From: Panorpa germanica
Taxonomy: Eukaryota; Arthropoda; Insecta; Mecoptera; Panorpidae
DNA: 64,000 nucleotides
Assembly (NCBI GenBank): GCA_963678705.1
Contig: OY783206.1
Span: 15,387,807 to 15,451,806, forward strand
Direction of reading: 5' to 3'
Both the position numbers and the translations under genes were made by a program. Under the pieces are notes generated by a model that worked only from the letters and a program-made list of their open reading frames with translations, had not been told where the DNA came from and did not search any database. The first letter of the stretch is position 1, and each line of letters starts with the position of its first letter. Shown here one piece after another: positions 55,101-64,000 of the stretch.

Positions 55101-58100
55101 TATTTTTGCTCATAACTCGAATACGCTTCAATAGCAATGTGAACTATAGGCCTAAATCTATGTAGGGAGGCGCTATTCGCACATGTCTAGAACATTGTTT
55201 ATTACTAGCTATTAGATTTCACAAGTAACAGCGATTTTTTTAAAAATATTTTCTGATTCTCAGTCAATTTTATATGGAGAATGTTCAAAATAGCGTAAAT
55301 CGCATTATTTTTTCTCAATTCGTCGTTTTAGCATTATTTCAACTTTCTGTGATAAAAACTGTAAAAGTTATGGGATTTTCTACAAATTTTTTTTGGATTT
55401 TTGCTCATAACTCGAATACGCTTCAATAGCAATGTGAACTATAGGCCTAAATCTATGTAAGGAGGCGGTATTCGCACATGTCTAGTACATTGTTTTTTTG
55501 TAGCTATAAGATTTCACAAGTAACAGCGATTTTTTTAAAAATATTTTCTGATTCTCAGTCAATTTTATATGGAGAATGTTCAAAATAGCGTAAATCGCAT
55601 TATTTTTTCTCAATTCGTCGTTTTAGCACTATTTCAACTTTCTGTGATAAAAACTGTAAAAGTTATGGGATTTTCATCAAATTTTTTTTGGATTTTTGCT
55701 CATAACTCGAATACGCTTCAATAGCAATGTGAACTAAAGACCTAAATCTATGTAAGAAAGCGGTATTCGCACATGTCTAGAACATTGTTTATTTGTAGCT
55801 ATAAGATTTCACAAGTAACAGCAATTTTTTTAAAAATATTTTCTGATTCTCAGTCAATTTTATATGGAGAATGTTTAAAATAGCGTAAATCGCATTATCT
55901 TTTCTCAATTCGTCGTTTTAGCACTATTTCAACTTTCTGTGATAAAAACTGTAAAAGTTATGGGATTTTCATCAATTTTTTTTTGGATTTTTGCTCATAA
56001 CTCGAATACGCTTTAAGAGCAATGTGAACTACAGGCCTAAATCTATGTAAGGAGGCGGTATTCGCACATGTCTAGTAAATTGTTATTTTGTAGCTATAAG
56101 ATTTCACAAGTAACAGCGATTTTTTTTTAAATATTTTCTGATTCTCAGTCAATTTTATATGGAGAATGTTTAAAATAGCGTAAATCGCATTATTTTTTCA
56201 CAATTCGTCGTTTTAGCACAATTTCAACTTTCTGTGATAAAAACTGTAAAAGTTATGGGATTTTCTTCAAATTTTTTTTGGATTTTTGCTCATAACTCGA
56301 ATACGCTTCAATAGCAATGTGAACTATAGGCCTAAATCTATGTAAGGAGGCGGTATTCGCACATGTCTAGTACATTGTTTTTTTGTAGCTATAAGATTTC
56401 ACAAGTAACAGCGATTTTTTTAAAAATATTTTCTGATTCTCAGTCAATTTTATATAGAGAATGTTCAAAATAGCGTAAATCGCATTATTTTTTCTCAATT
56501 CGTCGTTTTAGCACTATTTCAACTTTCTGTGATAGAAACTGTAAAAGTTATGGGATTTTCATCAAATTTTTTTTGGATTTTTGCTCATAACTCGAATACG
56601 CTTCAATAGCAATGTGAACTATAGGCCTAAATCTATGTAAGGAGGCGGTATTCGCACATGTCTAGTACATTGTTTTTTTGTAGCTATAAGATTTCACAAG
56701 TAACAGCGATTTTTTTTTAAATATTTTCTGATTCTCAGTCAATTTTATATGGAGAATGTTCAAAATAGCGTAAATCGCATTATTTTTTCTCAATTCGTCG
56801 TTTTAGCACTATTTCAACTTTCTGTGATAAAAACTGTAAAAGTTATGGGATTTTCTTCAAATTTTTTTTGGATTTTTGCTCATAACTCGAATACGCTTCA
56901 ATAGCAATGTGAACTATAGGCCTAAATCTATGTAAGGAGGCGGTATTCGCACATGTCTAGTACATTGTTTTTTTGTAGCTATAAGATTTCACAAGTAACA
57001 GCTATTTTTTTTTAAATATTTTCTGATTCTCAGTCAATTTTATATGGAGAATGTTCAAAATAGCGTAAATCGCATTATTTTTTCTCAATTCGTCGTTTTA
57101 GCACTATTTCAACTTTCTGTGATAAAAACTGTAAAAGTTATGGGATTTTCTTCAAATTTTTTTTGGATTTTCGCTCATAACTCGAATACGCTTCAAAAGC
57201 AATGTGAGCTATAGGCCTAAATCTATGTAAGGAGGCGGTATTCGCACATGTCTAGTACATTGATTTTTTGTAGCTATAAGATTTCACAAGTAACAACGAT
57301 TTTTTTAAAATATTTTCTGATTCTCAGTCAATTTTATATGGAGAATGTTTAAAATAGCGTAAATCGCATTATTTTTTCTCAATTCGTCGTTTTGGCACTA
57401 TATCAACTTTCTGTGATAAAAACTGTAAAAGTTATGGGATTTTCTTCAAATTTTTTTTGGATTTTTGCTCATAACTCGAATACGCTTCAATAGCAATGTG
57501 AACTATAGGCCTAAATCTATGTAAGGAGGCGGTATTCGCACATGTCTAGTACATTGTTTTTTTGTACTATAAGATTTCACAAGTAACAGCGATTTTTTTA
57601 AAAATATTTTCTGATTCTTAGTCAATTTTATATGGAGAATGTTCAAAATAGCGTAAATCGCATTATTTTTTCTCAATTCGTCGTTTTAGCACTATTTCAA
57701 CTTTCTGTGATAAAAACTGTAAAAGTTATGGGATTTTCTTTAAATTTTTTTTGGATTTTTGCTCATAACTCGAATACGCTTCAATAGCAATGTGAACTAT
57801 AGGCCTAAATCTATGTAAGGAGGCGGTATTCGCACATGTCTAGTACATTGTTTTTTTGTAGCTATAAGATTTCACAAGTAACAGCGATTTTTTTAAAAAT
57901 GTTTTCTGATTCTCAGTCAATTTTATATGGAGAATGTTCAAAATAGCGTAAATCGCATTATTTTTTCTCAATTCGTCGTTTTAGCACTATTTCAACTTTC
58001 TGTGATAAAAACTGTGAAAGTTTTGGGATTTTCTTCAAATTTCTTTTGGATTTTTGCTCATAACTCGAATACGCTTCAATAGCAATGTGAACTATAGGCC

Positions 58101-58820
58101 TAAATCTATGTAAGGAGGCAAAATTCGCACATGTCTAGTACATTTATTTTTTGTAGCTGTAAGATTTCACAAGTAACAGCGACTTTTTTAAAAATATTTT
58201 CTGATTCTTAGTCAATTTTATATGGAGAATGTTCAAAATAGCGTAAATCGCATTATTTTTTCTCAATTCGTCGTTTTAGCACTATTTCAACTTTCTGTGA
58301 TAAAAACTGTAAGAGTTATGGGATTTTCATCAATTTTTTTTTGGATTTTTGCTCATAACTCAAATACGCTTCAATAGCAATGTGAACTATAGGCCTAAAT
58401 CTATGTAAGGAGGCGGTATTCGCACATGTCTAGTACATTGTTTTTTTGTAGCTATAAGATTTCACAAGTAACAGCGATTTTTTTAAAAATATTTTCTGAT
58501 TCTCAGTCAATTTTATATGGAGAATGTTCAAAATAGCGTAAATCGCATTATTTTTTCTCAATTCTTAGTTTTATCACTATTTCGACTTTCTGTGATAAAA
58601 ACTGTAAAAGTTATGGGATTTTCTTCAAATTTTTTTTGGATTTTTGCTCATAACTCGAATACGCTTCAATAGCAATGTGAACTATAGGCCTAAATCTATG
58701 TAAGGAGGCGGTATTCGCACATGTCTAGTAAATTGTTTTTTTGTAGCTATAAGATTTCACAAGTAACAGCTATTTTTTTTTAAATATTTTCTGATTCTCA
58801 GTCAATTTTATATGGAGAAT
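46080..58820. repeat. Long-range satellite duplication, offset ~10.03 kb
   Basis: 46080-48800 and 56105-58820 share ordered marks about 10025 bases apart: GATAGAAACTG (46508/56532), the CAAAAGCAATGTGAGC variant, the two-base deletion TTTTTTTGTACTATAAG (47540/57564), GTAGCTGTAAG (48128/58153) and CAATTCTTAGTTTTATCAC (about 48537/58560). Within the first copy, 47100-48710 is itself repeated at 49165-50775 (7 monomers, 2065 bases). Confidence 0.85.
50468..56362. repeat. Tandem 10-monomer duplication in satellite (2947 bp)
   Basis: Block 50468-53415 and block 53415-56362 share CAATTCTTAGTTTTATCAC (50603/53550), GGCGGAATTCGC (50750/53697), TAGTGTAAATCG, GGCGCTATTCGC with ACATTGTTTATTA (about 52225/55172), and the AAAGACCTAAATC unit. 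The match is very close throughout, so this is among the most recent exchanges. Confidence 0.9.
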
Positions 58821-59298
58821 GTTCAAAATAGTGTAAATCGCATTATTTTTTCACAATTCGTCGTTTTAGCACAATTTCAACTTTCTGTGATAAAAACTGT
58901 AAAAGTTATGGGATTTTCTTCAAATTTTTTTGGATTTTTGCTCATAACTCGAATACGCTTCAATAGCAATGTGAACTATAGGCCTAAATCTATGTGAGGA
59001 GGCGGTATTCGCACATGTCTAGTACATTGTTTTTTTGTAGCTATAAGGTTTCACAAGTAACAGCGATTTTTTTAAATATATTTTCTGATTCTCAGTCAAT
59101 TTTATATGGAGAATGTTCAAAATAGCGTAAATCGCATTATTTTTTCTCAATTCGTCGTTTTAGCACTATTTCAACTTTCTGTGATAAAAACTGTAAAAGT
59201 TATGGGATTTTCTTTAAATTTTTTTTGGATTTTTGCTCATAACTCGAATACGCTAGTTAAGTTTTGGGAACGATACTTAACACAAAAAAAATACTTAA

Positions 59299-59324
59299 TT
59301 TATTTTGAATACAAATTATTTATT
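59299..59324 (-). terminator. Poly(A) signals in LTR
   Basis: Two AATAAA hexamers in element sense, at 59319-59324 and 59299-59304, lie about 80-105 bases after the predicted RNA start, as expected for R/U5 of a retroelement LTR. Confidence 0.6.
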
Positions 59325-59431
59325 TGATTATAACGATAATACAATGGTTAAATAGTTTGTTGTAACAGAGTAGCCGAGTTCTGTTGTCAGAGTTCTAATA
59401 AGACTCATCCCCTCTTCTTTAGTTCATACCG

Positions 59432-59439
59432 TTTTTATA
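59432..59439 (-). promoter_or_regulatory. LTR TATA box
   Basis: TATAAAAA in element sense (AGTATAAAAACGG). Roughly 27-32 bases downstream lies GATGAGTCTTATT (about 59398-59410), where the RNA would start. Confidence 0.6.
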
Positions 59440-59460
59440 CTGTATTCTTATTGATGTTCC

Positions 59461-59673
59461 AAGGTGACATCTAATAGTTGATGACTATTAGTTGTTGCCG
59501 TGTGTTTTTCACAGGAAGTATATTTCGTGAATAATATTTATAACAGTTTACTTTATCTTTCAAAGGTGACATCTAATAGTTGATGACTATTAGTTGCTGT
59601 CGTGTGTTTTAAAATATAAATATATTTCGTGAATAATATTTATATTTTAAATAGTAACAGTTTACTTTATCTA
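59461..59673 (-). repeat. Duplicated ~100-bp U3 segment with palindromes
   Basis: Copies at 59461-59558 and 59563-59673 share AAGGTGACATCTAATAGTTG, GTGTGTTTT, ATATTTCGTGAATAATATTT and AACAGTTTACTTTATCT; the second has about 14 extra AT bases. Each contains a perfect palindrome, CTAATAGT TGATG ACTATTAG (59471-59491 and 59573-59593). It sits just upstream of the TATA box in element sense, the place of an enhancer; that role is inferred. Confidence 0.85.
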
Positions 59674-59725
59674 TTGCGCAATATGATGCAATAATGATGA
59701 TGTAGTAATTAGGGTATAGTTAACT

Positions 59726-59735
59726 CCTCCTAACC
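59726..59735 (-). other. Polypurine tract before 3' LTR
   Basis: GGTTAGGAGG in element sense directly abuts the LTR start AGTTAACT. This is the expected primer site for plus-strand DNA synthesis; short but well placed. Confidence 0.6.
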
Positions 59736-59758
59736 TAGATAGAAAATTATCTTTGGAG

Positions 59759-60565
59759 TTAATTTTCTTCCAATTGTATTACCTCTGTTTTATTAATTTC
59801 TTTCAATATTTGATTTTTCTTTTTCTTTAAATATAGCTTATATACTAGTATACATATAATTATAATAATGATTAAAATTATTACAATAGTATTAGTATTG
59901 GTATGTATTTTATGTTTTATATCTATATTGGTTAGTATGGGTAATTTATTATATTGATTAGATATAGATTTAAAGTCGTCAAGGTTTACGTGCTTTAAAT
60001 TTAAATGTTGTATTGGAAGTTTTTGAGTAGTGTTAAAATTGTATTTTAACATTGCAGTTTTTACCTTAATTGTTGTTTTTAAATTATTTATTTGTGGAAT
60101 TAATTCAAAATGTTCATTAATTAATTGACATTTATTGGGCAAAGTTATTAAGTAACTTCCTTCTAGTACAAAGATTGATGATGTATCTTGACTTTTTAAG
60201 GTAGTTTTAATCTGTTTGGGGCTAGATAATATCCATGAGTTTTCATTGATGGCTTGAATAGCTTCAGTGTAGTTTGCGAAGGTATGTACATCACATGTAG
60301 GGTTTTCCAGTTGTCTTACAAGCTGTACTTCACAGGGTGTGTGGTCTATCCATTTCTTTTCTTCTATGTTGCATATGAATTCCTCCGTTGTTATTTGTCG
60401 GCATTTCTTATCGCTTTGAAGATAGTCTGTTTCTGATATTAACAAGTATCTTGCGGAAGGGATAATCAATTGGAAATGGGGTTGATTTTTATATTTCATA
60501 GGAACTGAATAGAGGTGGAAATATTGGTATTTTTGATTGGTTATCAAAGGTATTTTAATTATCAT
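59759..60565 (-). pseudogene. Env (F-like), C-terminal part
   Basis: 268 codons from the first Met at 60565, but the frame is open upstream past 60590, so this Met is not a true start. It is the C-terminal part of an errantivirus/baculovirus F-type envelope glycoprotein. Visible features: Cys at residues 55, 65, 78, 91 and 146, possible N-glycosylation at NYT (98) and NTT (178), one strongly hydrophobic Ile-rich membrane segment at 226-243, then a Lys-rich cytoplasmic tail to residue 268 that ends QLEEN. It lies in a different frame from the N-terminal part, so no full-length protein can be made from this copy as assembled. Confidence 0.82.
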
Positions 60566-60587
60566 TTTTATTTCATAATTAGTGATG

Positions 60588-61448
60588 TTAGCTTGGAGCT
60601 TGGATTAATTTATCTAGTTTACTCAATTCGTCTGAATAGGGTATTACATATTTATCTGTTATTCTTCGTTGTATCAAATTAATTTCTTTTCTTAGTTCTT
60701 CTGGAGAGCAAATAGCAGGATGGAAAGTCTCAATTCTTAGGAATGTTACTGCTTCTTCTATTGTATTAAATTCGTTGATGATAGATTGTTGAAGCATTAT
60801 TATTTGTTCAAATATAGATTTTATTTCATCTTCTTTATTTACTCGATCAAACTGAGTAGCGATCTGTCGTTTTGATTCCAGTAATTGATTTATTATTTTC
60901 TCCATATGTATTTGATTTTCATTAATATTTTTTATAGCACGTTGATGTTTTTCTCCGGCTTTTTCCATTAATGATGTTAGTTGATTTATGTTCTTGTTTT
61001 GTGCATTTGTATTTAATTGCATTTGTTTTATAGCATTGTCATATCTTCTACCATCTTCGGCATCTAGGTTTCCTGATATAATTTTAATTATATTTCCTAG
61101 TGGTTCTATTGATCTTTTAATGCGATTAATAGGTGTAGTAAATATTTCATTAACAATTTGTTCTATTCGTTTAGTATTTTCATTAACAGTAGTTTGATAT
61201 ATTTTATATGGTGTTTTATCAATTTTTAATGTATATTTTTGTAAAAATGTTTCTGCTTGTAGATTTATGTTTTTACTTTTTTCAATCAAAGGTGCGTAGT
61301 TTATGACTTTTATGAGTTTCCAATATGTTTTTATGTTGGTTGCTATTCCTAGTTGTACTGGATATAGTCCGGGATTGTCAGTAATTTTCTGTATTACGTC
61401 TCCTGTTGCCCCGATGGTCCAACCTCTGGAATTAAAGGGTGTTTTATT
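60588..61448 (-). pseudogene. Env (F-like), N-terminal part
   Basis: The frame is open from 61448 to the stop at 60588-60590 (286 codons) and overlaps the last ~55 bases of pol. The first 53 codons lack Met, so translation probably depends on a spliced leader, as in known errantiviruses; an acceptor-like TTCCAG (61426-61431) fits. Counting from residue 1 at 61289, a furin-like site RIKR is at 56-59 (61113-61124), followed by a fusion-peptide-like stretch ending LDAEDGRRYDNAI, the most conserved block of the F family, then a long Asn/Gln-rich coiled-coil region to about 165. It is cut off by the frame change at 60590-60603. Confidence 0.82.
60590..60603 (-). other. 7-bp tandem duplication at env frame break
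   Basis: AGCTTGG occurs twice in a row on the + strand (60590-60596 and 60597-60603). A 7-base duplication shifts the frame by one, and it coincides with the point where the N-terminal frame stops and the C-terminal frame opens. It is the simplest explanation for the broken env. Confidence 0.75.
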
Positions 61449-64000
61449 TTAGTAACTTCCTTTGCATGTTTTGCTATAAGTTTTCCTGTTTGTATATGTT
61501 TTAAATTCATAACGTTTGTTTGTTTATTTATTTGTTGAATTACATATTGTCCTTTTTTAATTGGATCTGCTTTATTTCTTAGATTTTTGTTTATGTAAAC
61601 TAAATCTCCTATATTAAATATAGTAGCTTTTATTTTGTCGTTAATTCTGTTAATAGTAACATTTTTCTTGTGAATGTTTTCTTCGTGTATTTTGTCGTAT
61701 ATTCTCTCTAGGCTGTCAAGATGATCTTTTATCTTGTCCTGGGTAATTTCCTTTTCTATTTCTAGATCAAATATGTTGCGTGTGTTTGATCCGTATAATA
61801 CACTTAAAGGAGTCATACCAGTAGTTGAATGTATGGTATGGTTATAGGCTAATACACATTTATTCATTATTTCCACTGGTGAGATAGTATCATTAGTTTC
61901 TTTGATTATTCTATAATGTTCAATCAGTGTGCTATGTAGTCTTTCTACAGGACTATTTCCGGTGTGATGTCCTGCTGTAGTGAAATGTGTATTTATTTTA
62001 TGTGTAGCCAATAGTTCTTTTACTCCAAGATTTATGAATTCTGATCCTTGATCCATAATTATTGTTTGAGGTATTGGTATTGTGGATAGTATTTCTATCA
62101 ATTTGTTTACAATTTCTATACTATTTTTACCTAGTATGTTTTTTATTATAGCATATTTGCTAAAGGGATCTATCATTGTTAGATATTCTTTTCTTTCAAT
62201 AACAAATGTATCAATGTGTATTAGTTGAAAAGGTCTATTTGGAGTCTCAGTGATGTTCAAATGAGTTTGGGTAGGGTGTCGCTCATATTTGTTAGATTTG
62301 CATAATCTGCAATTGTCCACATATATTTTTATTTCTTTTTCTATGGTAGTCCAAAAATATTTTTCTTTTAATCTCTTGATTAAATCGGGTATTCCTCTAT
62401 GATTCGTTATATCCGTATGATATTCGTGTATTAAATTTTTTCTTTGTTGTAAGTCTTTAACGTATTTAACGTTTTTCATACACCTGTAGAGTTTTAACGT
62501 TGGAAAATATTCCTTTCGAACTGTAATAAGGTTTCTGTATATGTCTTCTGCAGTTTGTACGTAATATTTTTCTTTAGGATTTAATTTTTTAAGTTCTTGT
62601 ATTAATTGGTCTTTATTTTTATATTTTACTGATATTTTAAAAATTTGTTGTGTATCTCTTTTTATTAATATTGTTTTAGGTGGTTCTTTAAAAGTATATG
62701 TTATAAGTATCTGATGTAGATGTGATTCTAATGGTTTTTCACATATAGGTATTCCTTCATCGCTTTCTTGTTGTGAATGAATTGTTGCGTTAGAGACAGT
62801 TGAACTTCCTCTTATTGGTGGTGTTTTCATTGATCTTTCTTCCGGTATTTGATCAATAGTATTTTCTTCAGACGTTAGATCAATTATTTGTTCTGGTGTT
62901 TCTTGTTGTTGTTCCGGGTTATTTTGTATAACTTCTATGTCGGGTATTTCGTCAAGAAATTGAAGATCCTCCATAGTCACATCTGGGTTATTAAAGAGTG
63001 AACTGGTTTCATCTGGTTTTTCAGTTTTAGGGAAAACATTTATTCTGACTCTTGATAAAGCGTCTGCTACTTTATTTTGTTGTCCTGGTTTGTATTCAAT
63101 CTCGTAGTCATAGTCTAGTAACTTGATTTGGTATCTTGTTAATTTTGAAGAGACGTTCTTAGTGTCTTTAAGCCATACAAGAGGTCTGTGATCAGTTATC
63201 AATTTAAATTTTCTTCCATATAAATGATGTCTGAAGTATCCTGTTGCCCATACAATCGCTAAGAGTTCTTTTTCGATTGTTGAATATTTATTTTCAGCTT
63301 CATTGAGAGTTCGAGAAGCATATGCTATAGGCTTGTCGTTATTATTTTCCTTCTGAGATAATACTGCTCCGATTGCTATGTTTGAAGCATCTGTCGTTAG
63401 AATAAATTGTTTATCATAGTTAGGTCGTATCAATATTGGTGCGTTTATTAGGGTTTCTTTTAAAACATTGAATGCTTGGTGGTATTCAGGTGTATATAGA
63501 TTTTTATGTCCTTTCTTGAGACATAGGGTTAATGGCTTAGCTATTTTCGCATAATCTTTTATAAATTTTCTATAGTATCCGGAGAGTCCAAGAAAACTTT
63601 TTATGTCTTTAGGTGTAATAGGCATAGGAAATTTCTTAATAGCTTCTAGTTTATTAGGGTTTGGTTTCAAGCCATTTGATGTTACAATATGTCCTAAGAA
63701 TTCTGTTTCTTTCTTTAAGAATTCACATTTATCTATTTGAATTTTTAACTTAGCATCTCTTAATCGATTTAACACATGCCTTAAGTTTTCTAAATGTTCT
63801 TGTAGAGATGTTCCAAAAATAATTATATCATCAAGATACACTAGGCAAATATTATTTACTAGTCCATCTAAGACGTGGTTCATTGTTCTCTGGAAAGTCG
63901 CCGGAGCATTTTTTAAACCAAAGGGCATTCTAAGGTATTCATAGTGTCCTGTTTCTGTAGAGAAAGCGGTTTTCTCTACACTGTCAGAATGCATTTCTAT
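61394..64000 (-). CDS. pol: Pol polyprotein, C-terminal 868 codons (RT, RNase H, integrase)
   Basis: Open to the window edge; the ATG at 63994 is internal to RT. Counting from it: RT block FGLKNAPATFQR (25-36) and catalytic YLDD (53-56), connection LGLSGYYRKFIKDY (135-148), RNase H with Asp202 (TTDAS), Glu243, Asp268 (ITDHRPL) and Asp311 (VADALSR), a long Glu/Gln-rich linker (about 320-480), integrase zinc finger His526/His532/Cys562/Cys565, and the D,D-35-E core Asp595, Asp648 and Glu684. A C-terminal GDLVYINKNL...GQYVI block resembles the GPY/F region of gypsy integrases. It ends EVGPSGQQET. All catalytic residues in view are present with no stop or shift, so this part looks functional. Confidence 0.95.
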   Translation of the reverse strand: MEMHSDSVEKTAFSTETGHYEYLRMPFGLKNAPATFQRTMNHVLDGLVNNICLVYLDDIIIFGTSLQEHLENLRHVLNRLRDAKLKIQIDKCEFLKKETEFLGHIVTSNGLKPNPNKLEAIKKFPMPITPKDIKSFLGLSGYYRKFIKDYAKIAKPLTLCLKKGHKNLYTPEYHQAFNVLKETLINAPILIRPNYDKQFILTTDASNIAIGAVLSQKENNNDKPIAYASRTLNEAENKYSTIEKELLAIVWATGYFRHHLYGRKFKLITDHRPLVWLKDTKNVSSKLTRYQIKLLDYDYEIEYKPGQQNKVADALSRVRINVFPKTEKPDETSSLFNNPDVTMEDLQFLDEIPDIEVIQNNPEQQQETPEQIIDLTSEENTIDQIPEERSMKTPPIRGSSTVSNATIHSQQESDEGIPICEKPLESHLHQILITYTFKEPPKTILIKRDTQQIFKISVKYKNKDQLIQELKKLNPKEKYYVQTAEDIYRNLITVRKEYFPTLKLYRCMKNVKYVKDLQQRKNLIHEYHTDITNHRGIPDLIKRLKEKYFWTTIEKEIKIYVDNCRLCKSNKYERHPTQTHLNITETPNRPFQLIHIDTFVIERKEYLTMIDPFSKYAIIKNILGKNSIEIVNKLIEILSTIPIPQTIIMDQGSEFINLGVKELLATHKINTHFTTAGHHTGNSPVERLHSTLIEHYRIIKETNDTISPVEIMNKCVLAYNHTIHSTTGMTPLSVLYGSNTRNIFDLEIEKEITQDKIKDHLDSLERIYDKIHEENIHKKNVTINRINDKIKATIFNIGDLVYINKNLRNKADPIKKGQYVIQQINKQTNVMNLKHIQTGKLIAKHAKEVTKIKHPLIPEVGPSGQQET

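Larger units (their letters stand above)
18959..59254. repeat. 295-bp satellite array, ~137 monomers
   Basis: Head-to-tail monomers of 295 bases fill 40.3 kb in one orientation; ACATGTCTAGTACATTG recurs at 19214, 19509, 19804, 20099 and so on. Other constant blocks are GCGTAAATCGCATTATTTTT, TCAACTTTCTGTGATAAAAA, AGTTATGGGATTTTC, CTCATAACTCGAATACGC, AACTATAGGCCTAAATC and AGGAGGCGGTATTCGCAC. Each unit holds an inverted pair AGTTATG/CATAACT about 40 bases apart, an 8-base palindrome TAGGCCTA and many phased A/T runs. The array starts mid-monomer at CACAAGTAACAG and is cut at CGAATACGCT by the retroelement. The monomer length (3n+1) breaks any frame, so it is not coding. Confidence 0.98.
59255..59725 (-). 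repeat. 3' LTR, 471 bp
   Basis: On the + strand it runs from AGTTAAGTTTTGG at 59255 to ...TATAGTTAACT at 59725, so in element sense it begins AGTTAACTATA and ends AAAACTTAACT. The satellite monomer stops exactly at 59254 and a purine-rich tract abuts the other end, which fixes both borders. It contains a TATA box, two poly(A) signals and a duplicated U3 segment. The partner LTR is out of view, so insertion age cannot be judged from LTR divergence here. Confidence 0.88.
59255..64000 (-). mobile_element. Errantivirus-like Ty3/gypsy LTR retrotransposon, 3' portion
   Basis: In - strand order from the window edge: pol (RT, RNase H, integrase), env in two pieces, polypurine tract and 3' LTR. LTR ends AGTTAA...TTAACT, an F-like envelope and env overlapping the end of pol are the hallmarks of insect errantiviruses. 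Gag, protease, the start of RT, the primer-binding site and the 5' LTR lie beyond 64000. The left end interrupts a satellite monomer between CGAATACGCT and TCAATAG. The open pol frame suggests a young insertion; the split env suggests it now spreads, if at all, only within the germline or by complementation. Confidence 0.93.

Noticed and set aside
18959-59254. CRISPR array
   Set aside because: Repeats are contiguous, 295 bases long and have no unique spacers; the context is eukaryotic.
18959-59254. Hammerhead ribozyme or CENP-B box in the satellite monomer
   Set aside because: CTGATTCTCAG superficially recalls a CUGAUGA core but the GAAA partner and stems are missing. No sequence fits the TTCG-N4-A-N2-CGGG pattern on either strand by eye.
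17005-59254. Common origin of the 84-bp and 295-bp repeats
   Set aside because: They share only short AT-rich words such as AAATATTTTCT; no ordered alignment could be made by eye.
26882-59327. Repeated 61-86-codon open frames in the satellite, beginning MSSTLFF or MENVQNS
   Set aside because: They are the same stretch of the 295-bp monomer read once per unit. The length 3n+1 shifts frame between units, homopolymer indels break the frame in most monomers, and no codon bias or protein family is apparent.
60254-61197. + strand open frames over env
   Set aside because: They are shadows of the - strand env frames; Phe/Leu/Ile-rich as expected from the complement of an A-rich coding strand.

Overview
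The window is AT-rich arthropod nuclear DNA, almost certainly from an insect. Two conserved, intron-containing genes on the + strand match insect proteins: the 3' half of kinesin light chain (6 exons, 510-4401) and a complete SUMO/Smt3 gene (3 exons, 9447-11546). An errantivirus-type Ty3/gypsy element with an F-like envelope gene supports an insect. The order is not fixed by what is visible; a beetle or hemipteran would fit.

Layout. 1-4742: last six exons and 3' UTR of kinesin light chain. 4743-9234: AT-rich intergenic DNA with a MITE-like inverted-repeat element at 5473-5738. 9235-11870: SUMO, with a diverged inverted-repeat element in intron 1. 11870-16906: intergenic DNA with decayed transposon material: two more copies of the intron-1 repeat family, a near-perfect 60-bp-arm hairpin (13979-14148), a PIF/Harbinger transposase relic (15259-15399) and a cluster of AACAGT/ACTGTT hexamers. 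16907-16994: (TA)n. 17005-18958: about 23 copies of a degenerate ~84-bp tandem repeat. 18959-59254: about 137 copies of a 295-bp satellite monomer, all in one orientation, built of nested multi-monomer duplications (4-, 7-, 9-, 10-, 14- and 15-monomer spacings). 59255-64000: the 3' portion of an errantivirus-like LTR retrotransposon on the - strand, inserted in a satellite monomer; its pol frame is open to the window edge, its env is split by a 7-bp tandem duplication, and its 3' LTR is complete at 471 bp.

Functionally the two host genes are unrelated: kinesin-1 cargo adaptor and ubiquitin-like modifier. The rest is heterochromatin-like: two abutting tandem arrays and a nested retroelement. 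The most informative structure is the satellite, where diagnostic variants record a history of segmental amplification. No rRNA or CRISPR array was seen and no tRNA gene was recognised by eye.
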